A stretch of DNA of 64,000 nt from Alphaproteobacteria bacterium (lineage in GTDB: Bacteria; Pseudomonadota; Alphaproteobacteria; Acetobacterales; Acetobacteraceae). Positions 36,026 through 44,886 of this stretch are shown one piece after another. The DNA lies in assembly GCA_020850755.1 (NCBI GenBank), contig JADZEB010000001.1, positions 62,001-126,000 of the forward strand, read 5' to 3'. Each line of letters starts with the position of its first letter. The first letter of the stretch is position 1. A model generated the notes under the pieces. It saw only the letters and a program-made list of their open reading frames with translations. It was not told the origin of the DNA and ran no database searches. The position numbers were made by a program, and so were the translations under genes.

Positions 36026-36915
36026 GCACCGCCGGCGCCATGCAGGCGGCCGAGGCGACCGCGCAGATGCCGGTCATCGCCCCGCATGTGCCGGCCTGGC
36101 GCATCTTTGCGCGCAACGGCACCGCGGCCTTCGGGGCGATCGTGCTGGCGGTGCTGATCCCGCTGGCGGTCCTCGGGCCCTTCCTCGCGCCCTTCGATCC
36201 CTCTCGCGTCAATGCCGGGCCGCCGATGGCCGGGCCGCACTGGCCGCACGTCTTCGGCACCGACGATCTCGGCCGCGACGTGTTCAGCCGCGTGGCCGAC
36301 GGCCTGCGCGTCTCGCTTCTGGTGGGGTTCGGCGCCGCCTCCTTCTCCACCGGGCTCGGCGTGGTGGTGGGCGGCGTGGCCGGCTTCTTCGGCCGCTTCA
36401 TCGACGATCTCTTGATGCGCATCACCGAGATCTTCCAGGTGATCCCGCGCTTCTTCCTGGGTGTGCTGCTGGTGGCGTTCTTCGGCGCCTCGATCTTCAA
36501 CATCATCTTCGCGATCGCGATCCTGAGCTGGCCCGAGGTCGCGCGCGTGGTGCGTTCGGAGTTCCTGTCCCTGCGTGCGCGCCAGTTCGTCGATGCCGCG
36601 CGCGTGGCCGGCGCGTCGCGTCGGACGCTCATCTTCAGCGAGATCCTGCCCAACGCGATGGGGCCGGTCGTGGTCAACGGCACGCTGCTGGTTGGCCAGG
36701 CGATGCTGCTGGAAGCGGGGCTCAGCTATCTCGGGCTGGGCGATCCATCGCTCGTCAGCCTGGGCGTGATGCTGCAGGAGGCGCAGCAGATCATGCGCAC
36801 GGCATGGTGGACCACGGCCTTCCCGGGCCTGATGATCTTTCTGGCCGTCTTGTCGCTGAACCTGGTGGGCGACGGGTTGAACGATGTGCTCAATCCCCGC
36901 TCGCGGGAGCGTTGA
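36022..36915 (+). CDS. ABC importer permease, DppC-like
   Basis: A 297-residue partner permease. FGTDDLGRDVFSRVADGLRV is the DppC/OppC signature after the first helix. The EAA loop is FVDAARVAGASRRTLIFSEI, and GDGLNDVLNPRSRER ends the protein as usual. The start overlaps the DppB-like stop; the ATPase gene begins one base after its stop. Confidence 0.95.
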   Translation: MSTAGAMQAAEATAQMPVIAPHVPAWRIFARNGTAAFGAIVLAVLIPLAVLGPFLAPFDPSRVNAGPPMAGPHWPHVFGTDDLGRDVFSRVADGLRVSLLVGFGAASFSTGLGVVVGGVAGFFGRFIDDLLMRITEIFQVIPRFFLGVLLVAFFGASIFNIIFAIAILSWPEVARVVRSEFLSLRARQFVDAARVAGASRRTLIFSEILPNAMGPVVVNGTLLVGQAMLLEAGLSYLGLGDPSLVSLGVMLQEAQQIMRTAWWTTAFPGLMIFLAVLSLNLVGDGLNDVLNPRSRER

Positions 36916-36916
36916 G

Positions 36917-37921
36917 ATGCAAGCATCGCCGCTGCTCCGCGCCGAGGGGCTGGTCACGCACCTGTTCACCGATTCGGGGCGGGTGCGCGCGGTCGATGGC
37001 GTTTCGCTCGAGGTGCGCGCCGGCGAGGCGGTGGCGCTGGTGGGCGAATCGGGCTGCGGGAAAAGCATGACCGCGCTGTCGCTGATGCGTCTCGTGCGCC
37101 CGCCTGGCCGCATCCTGGAAGGCGTGGTGGAGTTCGAGGGCACCCCTCTCCTGCCGCTCTCGGACGCCGAGATGCGCCGGCTGCGCGGCGGGCGGCTGGC
37201 GATGATCTTCCAGGACCCGATGACCTACCTCAACCCGCTGATGCGGGTGGGCGCGCAGATCGTGGAGGCGATCGTCCTGCACCAGAAGGTCTCGGCGCAG
37301 GCGGCGCGCACGATCGCGCTCGAGGCGCTGGAGCGCGTGCGCATCCCGGCCGCCGCGACCGTGCTCGACTATTTCCCGCATCAGCTCTCGGGCGGCATGC
37401 GCCAGCGCGTGCTGATCGCGATGGCGATCTCCTCGCGCCCCTCGCTCCTGATCGCCGATGAGCCCACCACCGCGCTTGACGTGACGGTGCAGGCGCAGAT
37501 CATGCAGCTCCTGGCCGAGGTGCGGCGCGCGCTCGGCAGCGCGCTCCTGCTGATCACGCATGATTTCGGCCTGGTCGCGGAGTATTGCGACCGTGTCTAT
37601 GTGATGTATGCCGGCCAGATCGTCGAGGAAGGCTCGGTGTTCGACGTGTTCGAGCGGCCGCGCCACCCCTATACGCGCGCGCTGCTGCGCTCGACCCTCG
37701 GCCCCGACAAGCGCGTTGCGAGCTTCACCACGATCGAGGGCCAGCCGCCCAGCCTGATCGCGCCGCCGCGCGGCTGCCGCTTCCATCCGCGCTGCCCTGA
37801 GGCGATGGCGCGCTGCGCCAGCGAGTCGCCGCCGCGCTTCGGCCTGGGCGTGGGTGTCGCCGCGCGCTGCTGGCTGCATGCGGGGGACGCGCCGGCAGGC
37901 CGGGAGGTGGCGCATGGCTGA
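36917..37921 (+). CDS. ABC importer ATP-binding protein, DppD-like
   Basis: A 334-residue nucleotide-binding subunit. Walker A is GESGCGKS, Q loop MIFQDPMTYLNPLM, signature LSGGMRQRVLIAMAI, Walker B LLIADEPTTALDVT and H-loop LITHDFG. The C-terminal oligopeptide-transporter extension has RGCRFHPRCPEAMARC, whose Cys cluster resembles the iron-sulfur site found in some DppD/OppD proteins. ATG 36917 is one base after the previous stop, and the end overlaps the second ATPase gene by eight bases. Confidence 0.95.
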   Translation: MQASPLLRAEGLVTHLFTDSGRVRAVDGVSLEVRAGEAVALVGESGCGKSMTALSLMRLVRPPGRILEGVVEFEGTPLLPLSDAEMRRLRGGRLAMIFQDPMTYLNPLMRVGAQIVEAIVLHQKVSAQAARTIALEALERVRIPAAATVLDYFPHQLSGGMRQRVLIAMAISSRPSLLIADEPTTALDVTVQAQIMQLLAEVRRALGSALLLITHDFGLVAEYCDRVYVMYAGQIVEEGSVFDVFERPRHPYTRALLRSTLGPDKRVASFTTIEGQPPSLIAPPRGCRFHPRCPEAMARCASESPPRFGLGVGVAARCWLHAGDAPAGREVAHG

Positions 37922-38972
37922 GGCGCCGGCGTTCGCCGCGGCCGCGGCGCCCGTGCTGGAGGTGCGTGACCTCAAGGTGCACTTCCCCGTCGCGGGCGGC
38001 TGGTTCCAGCGCGAGACGCGCGTGGTGCATGCCGTCGATGGCGTGTCGCTGGCGGTTCATCCCGGCGAGGTCGTGGCGGTGGTCGGCGAATCCGGCTGCG
38101 GCAAGACCACGCTGGCGCGCGCGGTTCTGGGCCTGGTCGATGCCACGGCCGGGGAGATCCGCGTCAAGGGCGCGCCGATCATCGGGCTTGACGCCGCCAG
38201 CCTGCGTGCGCACCGGCGCCGCGTTCAGATGGTGTTCCAGGACCCGTTCGACTCGCTCAATCCGCGCAAGACCATCCTTTCCACGCTGGCCCAGCCCTTG
38301 TCGATCCACGGCATCGTGCCGGCGGGCGAGATCCGGCGCGAGGCGGCGCGGCTGCTTGATCTGGTCGGGCTCAGCCCGGGCGAGGCGTTCCTCGATCGCT
38401 ACCCGCACCAGTTCTCGGGCGGGCAGCGCCAGCGCGCCTGCATCGCGCGCGCGATCGCCGTGCGCCCCGAACTGGTCGTGGCGGACGAGGCGGTATCCGC
38501 CCTCGACATCTCCATCCGTGCGCAGATCCTCACCCTGTTGCAGCGGCTCAAGGCCGAGTTCGGCCTCAGCTACCTGTTCATCACGCATGATCTCGGCGTG
38601 GTGCGCTCGCTCTGCGATCGCGTCGTGGTGATGTATCTCGGCCGCATCGTCGAGGAGGGGCCCACCGAGCGCATCTTCACCGCGCCGGGCCACCCCTACA
38701 CGGCGGCGCTGATGGCCTCCTGTCCGCTGCCCGATCCACGCCTTGCGCGCGCGCGCAAGACCGTTACGCTCTCGGGCGACCTGCCCTCGCCGGTCTCGCC
38801 GCCCGCGGGCTGCCGCTTCCATACGCGCTGTCCCGTGGCGCAAGCGATCTGCGGACGCGAGGCGCCGCCGGCGATCGAGCTCGGCCAGGGGCAGCGCGCG
38901 CATTGCCATTTCGCCGCCGACGCACCGCGCTGGCAGGCCGGTGCAGGCCCCGCACAGGAGAGCAAGCCATGA
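37914..38972 (+). CDS. ABC importer ATP-binding protein, DppF-like
   Basis: A 352-residue second ATPase of the importer. GESGCGKTTLARAVLGLV (Walker A), VFQDPFDSLNPRKT (Q loop), FSGGQRQRACIARAI (signature), VVADEAVSALDISI (Walker B) and ITHDLGVV are present. In the Walker B/D-loop region the usual DEPVSALD reads DEAVSALD, with Ala for Pro. The Cys-containing C-terminal block GCRFHTRCPVAQAICG follows. Its stop overlaps the PrpD-like gene start by four bases, so transporter and enzymes are one translational unit. Confidence 0.94.
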   Translation: MAEAPAFAAAAAPVLEVRDLKVHFPVAGGWFQRETRVVHAVDGVSLAVHPGEVVAVVGESGCGKTTLARAVLGLVDATAGEIRVKGAPIIGLDAASLRAHRRRVQMVFQDPFDSLNPRKTILSTLAQPLSIHGIVPAGEIRREAARLLDLVGLSPGEAFLDRYPHQFSGGQRQRACIARAIAVRPELVVADEAVSALDISIRAQILTLLQRLKAEFGLSYLFITHDLGVVRSLCDRVVVMYLGRIVEEGPTERIFTAPGHPYTAALMASCPLPDPRLARARKTVTLSGDLPSPVSPPAGCRFHTRCPVAQAICGREAPPAIELGQGQRAHCHFAADAPRWQAGAGPAQESKP

Positions 38973-40351
38973 GCGAGCCCAGCAGATCCGGTCCCACCGC
39001 TTCCATCGGCCGGCACGTCGCCGAGGCGACGCGGCAATGGCCCGCCGATGCACGCCATGCGGCGCGCCGCGCGCTGATCGATGCGCTGGCCTGCATCGTC
39101 GCCGGGCGTGGCGATCCGGCGGCAACCACCGTGCTGCGCGCGGTGCAGCGCTGGGGCGGGCAGGGCGCCACCGAGTTCGCGCAGGGCACCTCTATCGCCG
39201 CGCCCTGGGCGGCGCTGGTGAACGGCACGGCCGCGCACGCGCTCGACTATGACGATGTGTTCGAGCCGGCGCTGTCCCATGCCGGGGCGGTGTTCGTGCC
39301 GGCTCTGCTCGCGCTCGCGGAGCAGGAGAAGGCATCGGGTGCGGCGCTGATCGACGCGCTGATCCTCGCCTTCGACGCGCAGGAGGCGATCGCCGAGGGC
39401 GTCAATTTCGGCCACTACGCCAAGGGCTGGCACACCACGCTGACGCTCGGCGTGACCGCGACCGCCGCCGCCGCTGCGCGCCTGCTCGGCCTCGACCCCG
39501 AGCGCACGGCCGCCGCGATCAGCGCCGCCACCAGTTTCGCCGCCGGGCTCAAGCGCCAGTTCGGCACGCAGATGAAGCCCGTCCATGCCGGCATGGGCGC
39601 GCAGGCGGGCATCATGGCTGCCTCGCTCGCCGCGCAAGGCCTCACCGCCGCACCCGAGGCGCTGGAAGGCCCCTGGTCCTTCGCCGACCTCTACGGGCCG
39701 GCCGATGCGCGCGGCTATGGCGGCATCGACAAGCTGCTGGCCGCCGGCCCCGCGATCTCGCGCTGCGGCACCTGGATCAAGGCCTATCCCTGCTGCGCCA
39801 GCGCGCACCGGCCGATGCGCGGCCTGCTCGACCTGCGCGAGGCGGAAGGCTTCCGCGCTGCCGACGTTGCCGCGATCGAGGCGCGCGTCTCCGACATCGT
39901 GTTCCGCAACCTGATGTATACCGACCCCAGGGACGAGATGCAGGCGCGCTTCAGCCTGAACCATTGCCTCGCGGTCGCCGCGCACGAGGATGTGGTGCGG
40001 CTCGAGCATTTCACGCCGCAGGCGATCGCGCGGCCCGAATTTGCCGCCTTCCGCCCCAAGGTGCGCATGATCCACGACCCCTCGATCCCGGGCGGGGACC
40101 AGGAGATCGCGCGCCTGAGCGTGCGCTTGAACGATGGCCGCACGCTTCAGACCGAGGTGCATGTGCCGCCCGGCCATCCGCGCCGGCCGCTCACCGATGC
40201 CGAGCTCGAGGCGAAGTTCGCCGACTGCACCGCGCGCGCCCTTTCGCCCGCGGCGCAGTCCAGCGCCTTGCAGATGCTGTGGCGGGTGGAGGAGCTCGCC
40301 TCGCTCGACGAACTGATCGCCACGCTCACCGGCAAGCGTGGACGGGGCTGA
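38969..40351 (+). CDS. MmgE/PrpD-family protein
   Basis: A 460-residue protein of the 2-methylcitrate dehydratase/immune-responsive-gene-1 fold. RRALIDALACIVAGRGDPAA and NGTAAHALDYDDVFEPALSH are the family opening; AHALDYDD carries the Asp residues and His expected in the active-site cavity. KPVHAGMGAQAGIMAASLAA, KAYPCCASAHRPM and ARFSLNHCLAVA also match. Known members dehydrate 2-methylcitrate or decarboxylate aconitate, but many act on unknown substrates. There are no propionate genes nearby; instead it is fused by overlapping codons to the Dpp-like importer and followed by an M19 protein, so it probably acts on the imported compound or its breakdown product. Confidence 0.92.
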   Translation: MSEPSRSGPTASIGRHVAEATRQWPADARHAARRALIDALACIVAGRGDPAATTVLRAVQRWGGQGATEFAQGTSIAAPWAALVNGTAAHALDYDDVFEPALSHAGAVFVPALLALAEQEKASGAALIDALILAFDAQEAIAEGVNFGHYAKGWHTTLTLGVTATAAAAARLLGLDPERTAAAISAATSFAAGLKRQFGTQMKPVHAGMGAQAGIMAASLAAQGLTAAPEALEGPWSFADLYGPADARGYGGIDKLLAAGPAISRCGTWIKAYPCCASAHRPMRGLLDLREAEGFRAADVAAIEARVSDIVFRNLMYTDPRDEMQARFSLNHCLAVAAHEDVVRLEHFTPQAIARPEFAAFRPKVRMIHDPSIPGGDQEIARLSVRLNDGRTLQTEVHVPPGHPRRPLTDAELEAKFADCTARALSPAAQSSALQMLWRVEELASLDELIATLTGKRGRG

Positions 40352-40355
40352 GGCG

Positions 40356-41372
40356 ATGGGCCAGCCTGTCCCGTCCGCCACGGCGGAGACGCTCGCCTTC
40401 CATCGTGGCCTCTTCGTCTTCGATGCGTTGTCTCTGTTCTACATCCTGGACGAGCGCTGGGCCGAGAATGCGCTCGCCGGCGGCATCAAGGCGACCAATG
40501 TCACCTTCTCGACCGAGCATAGCTGGGACGAGACGATCGAGGCGGTGGAGACGGGACTCGACAAGATCGAGAAAAGCCCGCTGCTGAAACTCTGCACCAC
40601 GGCGTCGGAGCTGGAACAGGCGGCCGAAGCGGGCAGGCTCGGCGTGATCATGGGCACGCAGGGCTCGGCCTTCATAGAGCGGCGCCTGCAACGGCTGGAG
40701 ATCATGGTCCGCCTCGGCCTGCGCATCTTCGGCCTCGCCTATACCGGCGGCACGCTCTATGCCGATGGCTGCGGCGAGACGCGCGATGCGGGCCTCTCCT
40801 TCCTCGGGCGCGAGCTGGTGGCGCTGGCCAACGAGCTGCCGCTGCTGCTCGACCTGTCGCATTGCGGGCACCGCACGCGCGCCGAGGCGACCGAGGCCGC
40901 GCGCGCGCCGGTATGCACGCACTCGAACGCCTATGCGGTGGAAGCGAACGACCGCAACACCAGGGACGAGACCGCGCGCGCGATCGTGGCCAAGGGCGGC
41001 ATGATGGGCGTCTGCGCGCTGCCCGCGACGGTGCGCCGGAAAGACCCCACGCTCTCCGACCTGATCGACCATGCCGAGCATTATGTGCGCCTGCTCGGGC
41101 CGCAGAATGTCGGCTTCGGCACCGATTTCATCGAGGCCTATGCGGCGGCCAAGACGATCCTGCCGGAATCGCGCCGCTGGCGCACCTACCGCCCCGACAT
41201 CTTCGGCACGGTCGAGGATTTCCTGACCCAGACCTATCCGATCGGCATCACCGGCATCCGCGAGCTGCCCAACCTGACGCAGGGCCTGCTCGATCGCGGC
41301 CATTCGCGCGAGCAGGTGGCCGGGATCATGGGCGGCAACTGGCTGCGCGTCTTCCGCGACAAGGTCGGTTAG
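40356..41372 (+). CDS. Divergent M19 (membrane dipeptidase) family protein lacking the HxD metal motif
   Basis: A 338-residue renal-dipeptidase-fold protein, more distant from the other two M19 proteins here. ATG 40356 is chosen; GTG 40338 in frame would overlap the PrpD-like gene. The opening reads Asp23-Ala-Leu25-Ser-Leu27, so the His and Asp of DGHND are both replaced. The bridging Glu position has Gln (IMGTQGSAF). His residues in LLLDLSHCGHRT and VCTHSNAYA and the Asp of GFGTDF remain. NLTQGLLDRGHSREQVAGIM and GGNWLRVF form the usual M19 ending. It is the seventh gene of the operon, between the PrpD-like and deacetylase-like genes. A peptidase activity should not be assumed. Confidence 0.9.
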   Translation: MGQPVPSATAETLAFHRGLFVFDALSLFYILDERWAENALAGGIKATNVTFSTEHSWDETIEAVETGLDKIEKSPLLKLCTTASELEQAAEAGRLGVIMGTQGSAFIERRLQRLEIMVRLGLRIFGLAYTGGTLYADGCGETRDAGLSFLGRELVALANELPLLLDLSHCGHRTRAEATEAARAPVCTHSNAYAVEANDRNTRDETARAIVAKGGMMGVCALPATVRRKDPTLSDLIDHAEHYVRLLGPQNVGFGTDFIEAYAAAKTILPESRRWRTYRPDIFGTVEDFLTQTYPIGITGIRELPNLTQGLLDRGHSREQVAGIMGGNWLRVFRDKVG

Positions 41373-41412
41373 GCGCGCAACATCTTCTACACGCGAGCAA
41401 GGACGCAAACGC

Positions 41413-42201
41413 ATGAGCGACATCTTCCCCGTCGTGGTGGGCATCGACTTCGACGCCGAGGCGATCTGGACCGGACGTCAGCCCGAACTGGCCAACCGCC
41501 CGGTGCTGCTCTCGCACGGCACCTTCGCGGTGCGCGAGGGGCTGGCGCCGCTGCTCGCGCTGCTGGCCGAGCATCACATCCGCGCCACCTTCTTCATCCC
41601 CGGCGCGACCGCCGACCGCCACCCCGAGGCCGTGCGTGCGATCCACAAGGCCGGCCACGAGATCGGCAGCCACGGCCACGCCCATCGCCCGGTCCACACA
41701 CTCAATGCCGAGGAGGAGAAGAAGGAGCTGGTCGGCGGCATCGACAGCATTGAACGCGTGACGGGCAGCCGCACGCGCATCTGGCGTTCGCCTTCCTGGG
41801 AGTGGAGCGCGCGCACGCTCGACTACCTGCTGGCCGAGGGCATCAAGATCTCCACCAATTTCCACGACACGATCCGCCCCTACCGCCACATGCGCGATGG
41901 CAAGCCGGTCGATCTGGTCGAGCTGCCGGTGCAGTGGCATCTCGCCGATGCGCCCTATTTCATGTATGGCGGCCAGATCGGCCGCGTGATCCACGCCTCG
42001 GCCGAGGTCGAACGCATCTGGATGGAGGAGTTCGAGGCCATGTATGACTGGCCCGGCACCTTCTTCCATCTCACGCTGCATGTGCAGCTGATCGGCCATC
42101 CCGGCCGGCTGGCGATGCTCAACCGTCTGCTGCACCGGATGCGCGCGCGCCCGCGCACGCGCTTCTTCGGCTCGGCCGAGCTTGCCGCCACCATCGCCTG
42201 A
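41413..42201 (+). CDS. NodB-fold polysaccharide deacetylase family protein (PgdA/PuuE-like)
   Basis: A 262-residue cytosolic protein without signal peptide. The first metal motif reads VGIDFDAEAIW, as in the PgdA/PuuE branch, where allantoinase PuuE and cyclic imide hydrolases also belong. ATFFIPGATADRHPEAVRAI and GHEIGSHGHAHRPV supply the metal His pair. RSPSWEWSARTLDYLLAEGI is the third motif with Trp for the usual Pro-Tyr. Lack of export and the surrounding amidohydrolases argue for a small cyclic amide or imide rather than chitin or peptidoglycan as substrate (inference). It lies 40 bases after one M19 gene and 18 before the next. Confidence 0.9.
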   Translation: MSDIFPVVVGIDFDAEAIWTGRQPELANRPVLLSHGTFAVREGLAPLLALLAEHHIRATFFIPGATADRHPEAVRAIHKAGHEIGSHGHAHRPVHTLNAEEEKKELVGGIDSIERVTGSRTRIWRSPSWEWSARTLDYLLAEGIKISTNFHDTIRPYRHMRDGKPVDLVELPVQWHLADAPYFMYGGQIGRVIHASAEVERIWMEEFEAMYDWPGTFFHLTLHVQLIGHPGRLAMLNRLLHRMRARPRTRFFGSAELAATIA

Positions 42202-42219
42202 TCAGGAAAGGGCGCAACG

Positions 42220-43194
42220 ATGTCGCTGCACGACTCCTCCATCCTGTTCGACGGCCTGGTTGTCTCGCGCTGGAGCCCCCAGGTCTTCGCCGACATGAAG
42301 AAGGGCGGGCTTACCGCCGCCAACTGCACCTGCTGCGTGTGGGAGAACATGCGCGATACGCTGCTGAACATCGCCGCCTGGTACAAGCGCTATGCCGAGC
42401 ATCCCGACCTGCTCATGCCCGTGCACAGCGTGGCCGACATCCGCCGCGCCAAGGAACTGGGCCGCGTCGGCATCGTGCTCGGCTTCCAGAACACCTCGGC
42501 GATCGAGGACCGCCTCGACCTGCTGCCCCTGTTCCGCCGCCTCGGCGTGGGCTTCATCCAGCTCACCTACAACACGCAGAACCTGGTGGGCGCCGGCTGC
42601 TGGGAGGAGAATGACAGCGGCCTTTCCGGCTTCGGGCGCGAGGTGGTGGGCGAGATGAACCGGCTCGGCATGGTGGTCGATCTCAGCCATGTCGGCGCGC
42701 GCACGGCCGAGGATGCGATCAGCGTCTCGCAGAAGCCCTGCACCTATTCGCATGTCTGCCCGCGCGGCCTGTTCGACCATCCGCGCAACAAGACCGACGA
42801 TCAGCTTCGCCGCGTGGTCGATCGCGGCGGCTTCGTCGGCGTCGCCACCTACCCGCCCTTCATGAAGCAGGGCAAGGACGCGACGCTGGACGATTGCGTG
42901 AGCATGTTCGAATACATGATCGATGTCTGCGGCGAGGGCAATGTCGGCATCGGCACCGACTTCACCCAGGGCTATGGCGAGGAGTTCTTCGACTGGCTGC
43001 GCCACGACAAGGGCTATGCGCGGCGCATGGTGCCGCAGCGCGGCTCGGCGCCGATGGTCAAGGGGCTGGAGACGCTGGCCGACTACCCGAACCTGACGCG
43101 CGCCTTCGAGAAGCGCGGCTGGTCAGAGGCACGCATCACGGGCGTGCTGGGCGAGAACTGGCTCGGCTACCTCGCGCGCGTGTGGGGCGGCTGA
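42220..43194 (+). CDS. M19 (membrane dipeptidase) family protein lacking the HxD metal motif, paralog of 25951-26940
   Basis: A 324-residue protein, last of the nine-gene operon. It aligns over its full length with the sox-linked M19 protein: FDGLVVSRWSPQVFADMKKG here against IDALVISKWSRAVFEEMRAG there, and both have YNTQNLVG and FGREVV. The metal opening is Asp11-Gly-Leu13-Val-Val15 instead of DGHND, and the Glu site is Gln in LGFQNTS. The pair DLSHVG / YSHVCPR and the GIGTDF Asp are kept. No signal peptide or lipobox is seen, unlike membrane dipeptidases that act outside the cell. A strong hairpin follows after 37 bases. Confidence 0.92.
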   Translation: MSLHDSSILFDGLVVSRWSPQVFADMKKGGLTAANCTCCVWENMRDTLLNIAAWYKRYAEHPDLLMPVHSVADIRRAKELGRVGIVLGFQNTSAIEDRLDLLPLFRRLGVGFIQLTYNTQNLVGAGCWEENDSGLSGFGREVVGEMNRLGMVVDLSHVGARTAEDAISVSQKPCTYSHVCPRGLFDHPRNKTDDQLRRVVDRGGFVGVATYPPFMKQGKDATLDDCVSMFEYMIDVCGEGNVGIGTDFTQGYGEEFFDWLRHDKGYARRMVPQRGSAPMVKGLETLADYPNLTRAFEKRGWSEARITGVLGENWLGYLARVWGG

Positions 43195-43231
43195 TCGCGG
43201 CGCACGCCCGCTGCGGCGTCCGGAAAACGAT

Positions 43232-43262
43232 GCGGGGACGGGCCCACCGGGTCCGTCCCCGC
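43232..43262 (-). terminator. Strong hairpin between convergent operons
   Basis: GCGGGGACGG pairs with CCGTCCCCGC, and the stem continues inward (one G-T pair, then three G-C pairs) to a 3-base ACC loop, giving a 14-bp stem. For transcripts on the minus strand it is followed by a short T run (TTTT at 43227-43224), so it should terminate the binding-protein operon and probably also the M19 operon from the other side. Confidence 0.65.
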
Positions 43263-43305
43263 CGCGTCTCGGCCGATCGCGTCCCGGCCCGCCGCGCCCC
43301 GGCGG

Positions 43306-44838
43306 CTACTGCGCCAGGCGCACATCATGCAGGTTGATGCGGCTGTCCGATTGCGGGCGCCAGCCGGTGATGCGCCGCGACACGCCGTAGAGATCCTGCG
43401 GCAGCCACAGGAAAATCCACGGCGCCTCCTGGTTCACGATCACCTGCGCGCGGTTGTACATCTCGCGCCGCTTGGCATCGTCGACCTCGGTCTCGGCCGC
43501 GTCGAGCAGGCGATCGACCTCGGCGTTGGAGAAGCCAGAGCTGTTGCCGCGTGCACCCGTGCGCAGCGTCGGCACCATCAGGTCCGAGGGGTCGAGCGTG
43601 GCATTGCCCCAGGAGCTGAAATACATGTCGCGCTCGCGCCGCCGCTCGGCATTGAGCCACATCGGCGCCAGCACCGCGCCTTCCCACACCTGCACGCGCG
43701 CGCGCACGCCGGCGCGCTGCATCATCTGCGCCACGGCCTCGGCCTGCTCGCGGAAGGCGCCGATCACGTCGATGACGAGATCGATGCCGTTCGGGTGCCC
43801 CGCCTCGGCCAACAGGCGGCGGGCGAGATCGGGGTCGTAGCGATACTCGGGCAGGCTGGCGTTGAAGTAGGGCGAGTCAGGGCTCATCGCGCCGTTCAGC
43901 GGCACGGCGGTGCCGAGCAGCACGCGATCGATGATGAGCTGGCGGTTCACCGCATGGTTCAGCGCGCGGCGCACCCGCACATCGTTGAAGGGCGGCTTGG
44001 CCGTGTTGAAGGCGACGAAGAAGGTGCGCGTGCCGTTGACACGCGCCACCTGCGTGCCCTGGTTCTGCTCGACCCGGCGCATGGCCGAGGCGGGCAGCTC
44101 GTTGATGATGTCCACCTCGCCGGCGAGCAGGGCGGCGACGCGCGCCGAATTGTCCGGCATCACGCGGAAGATCACGCGATCGACCTGCGCCGGGCCGACG
44201 GGCGGGATGTCCGGCGAACCGCCGTAATAGCCGGCGAAGCGCTCCATCACGATGCGGTCGCCGCGGCGCCATTCCACCAGCCGGAACGGGCCGGTGCCGT
44301 CGAGCTGAGTGGCGATGTTCGCTCCCGCGCGCTCGACATGGCGGCGGTTGACCATCTGCTGGAAGGGCAGCATCACCGGCAGGATCGGCCAGGGTGCCCG
44401 CAGGTGCAGGCGCACCCTGTGCGAATCGACCACCTCGGTGTCGCGAAGCGGCGAGAGCAGGCTCTGGCGCGGGCTGGTCTGCCCGCCCATCGCGTTCGGC
44501 TTGGTGATGCGATCGAGCGTGAGCTTCACGTCATGGGCATCAAGCTCGTCGCCGGAATGGAAGCGGATGCCGCGGCGGATGCTCGCTTCCCAGGTGAGGG
44601 GGTCGATCATGCGCAGGCTCTCGGCGATCTCCGGCACCACGCGCATGTTGGCATCGCGCGTCACCAGCCCGTCGGCCATGTTGCGGATGATGGTTTCCGT
44701 CTCGCGGTTGCGCGCGTTGGCCGGATCAAGCGTCAGCGCGTCCTGGGTGAAGCCCACGCGCACCTCGCGTGTCTGGGCCATGGCCGGCGCGACCATCGCC
44801 ACCGCCAGCGCGGCGGCGGCAAGAACTGTTTTCCGCAT
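43306..44838 (-). CDS. ABC transporter substrate-binding protein, family 5
   Basis: A 510-residue periplasmic receptor. ATG 44838 follows GGGGAGG and opens the signal MRKTVLAAAALAVAMVAPAMAQ. Family-5 marks include ALTLDPANARNRETETIIRN (near mature start), FHSGDELDAHDVKLTLDRI, GTGPFRLVEWRRGDRIVMER and VRRALNHAVNRQLIIDRVL. It is the last gene of the Bug, hydantoinase, amidase and aminotransferase operon, 48 bases after the aminotransferase stop, and has no permease genes of its own. It may use the Dpp-like membrane complex encoded at 35-39 kb, whose operon converges on it. Confidence 0.93.
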   Translation of the reverse strand: MRKTVLAAAALAVAMVAPAMAQTREVRVGFTQDALTLDPANARNRETETIIRNMADGLVTRDANMRVVPEIAESLRMIDPLTWEASIRRGIRFHSGDELDAHDVKLTLDRITKPNAMGGQTSPRQSLLSPLRDTEVVDSHRVRLHLRAPWPILPVMLPFQQMVNRRHVERAGANIATQLDGTGPFRLVEWRRGDRIVMERFAGYYGGSPDIPPVGPAQVDRVIFRVMPDNSARVAALLAGEVDIINELPASAMRRVEQNQGTQVARVNGTRTFFVAFNTAKPPFNDVRVRRALNHAVNRQLIIDRVLLGTAVPLNGAMSPDSPYFNASLPEYRYDPDLARRLLAEAGHPNGIDLVIDVIGAFREQAEAVAQMMQRAGVRARVQVWEGAVLAPMWLNAERRRERDMYFSSWGNATLDPSDLMVPTLRTGARGNSSGFSNAEVDRLLDAAETEVDDAKRREMYNRAQVIVNQEAPWIFLWLPQDLYGVSRRITGWRPQSDSRINLHDVRLAQ

Positions 44839-44886
44839 GGCAATCCTCCCCTGATGGTCTTGTGTGCGGCGACTATAGGCGCCGGT

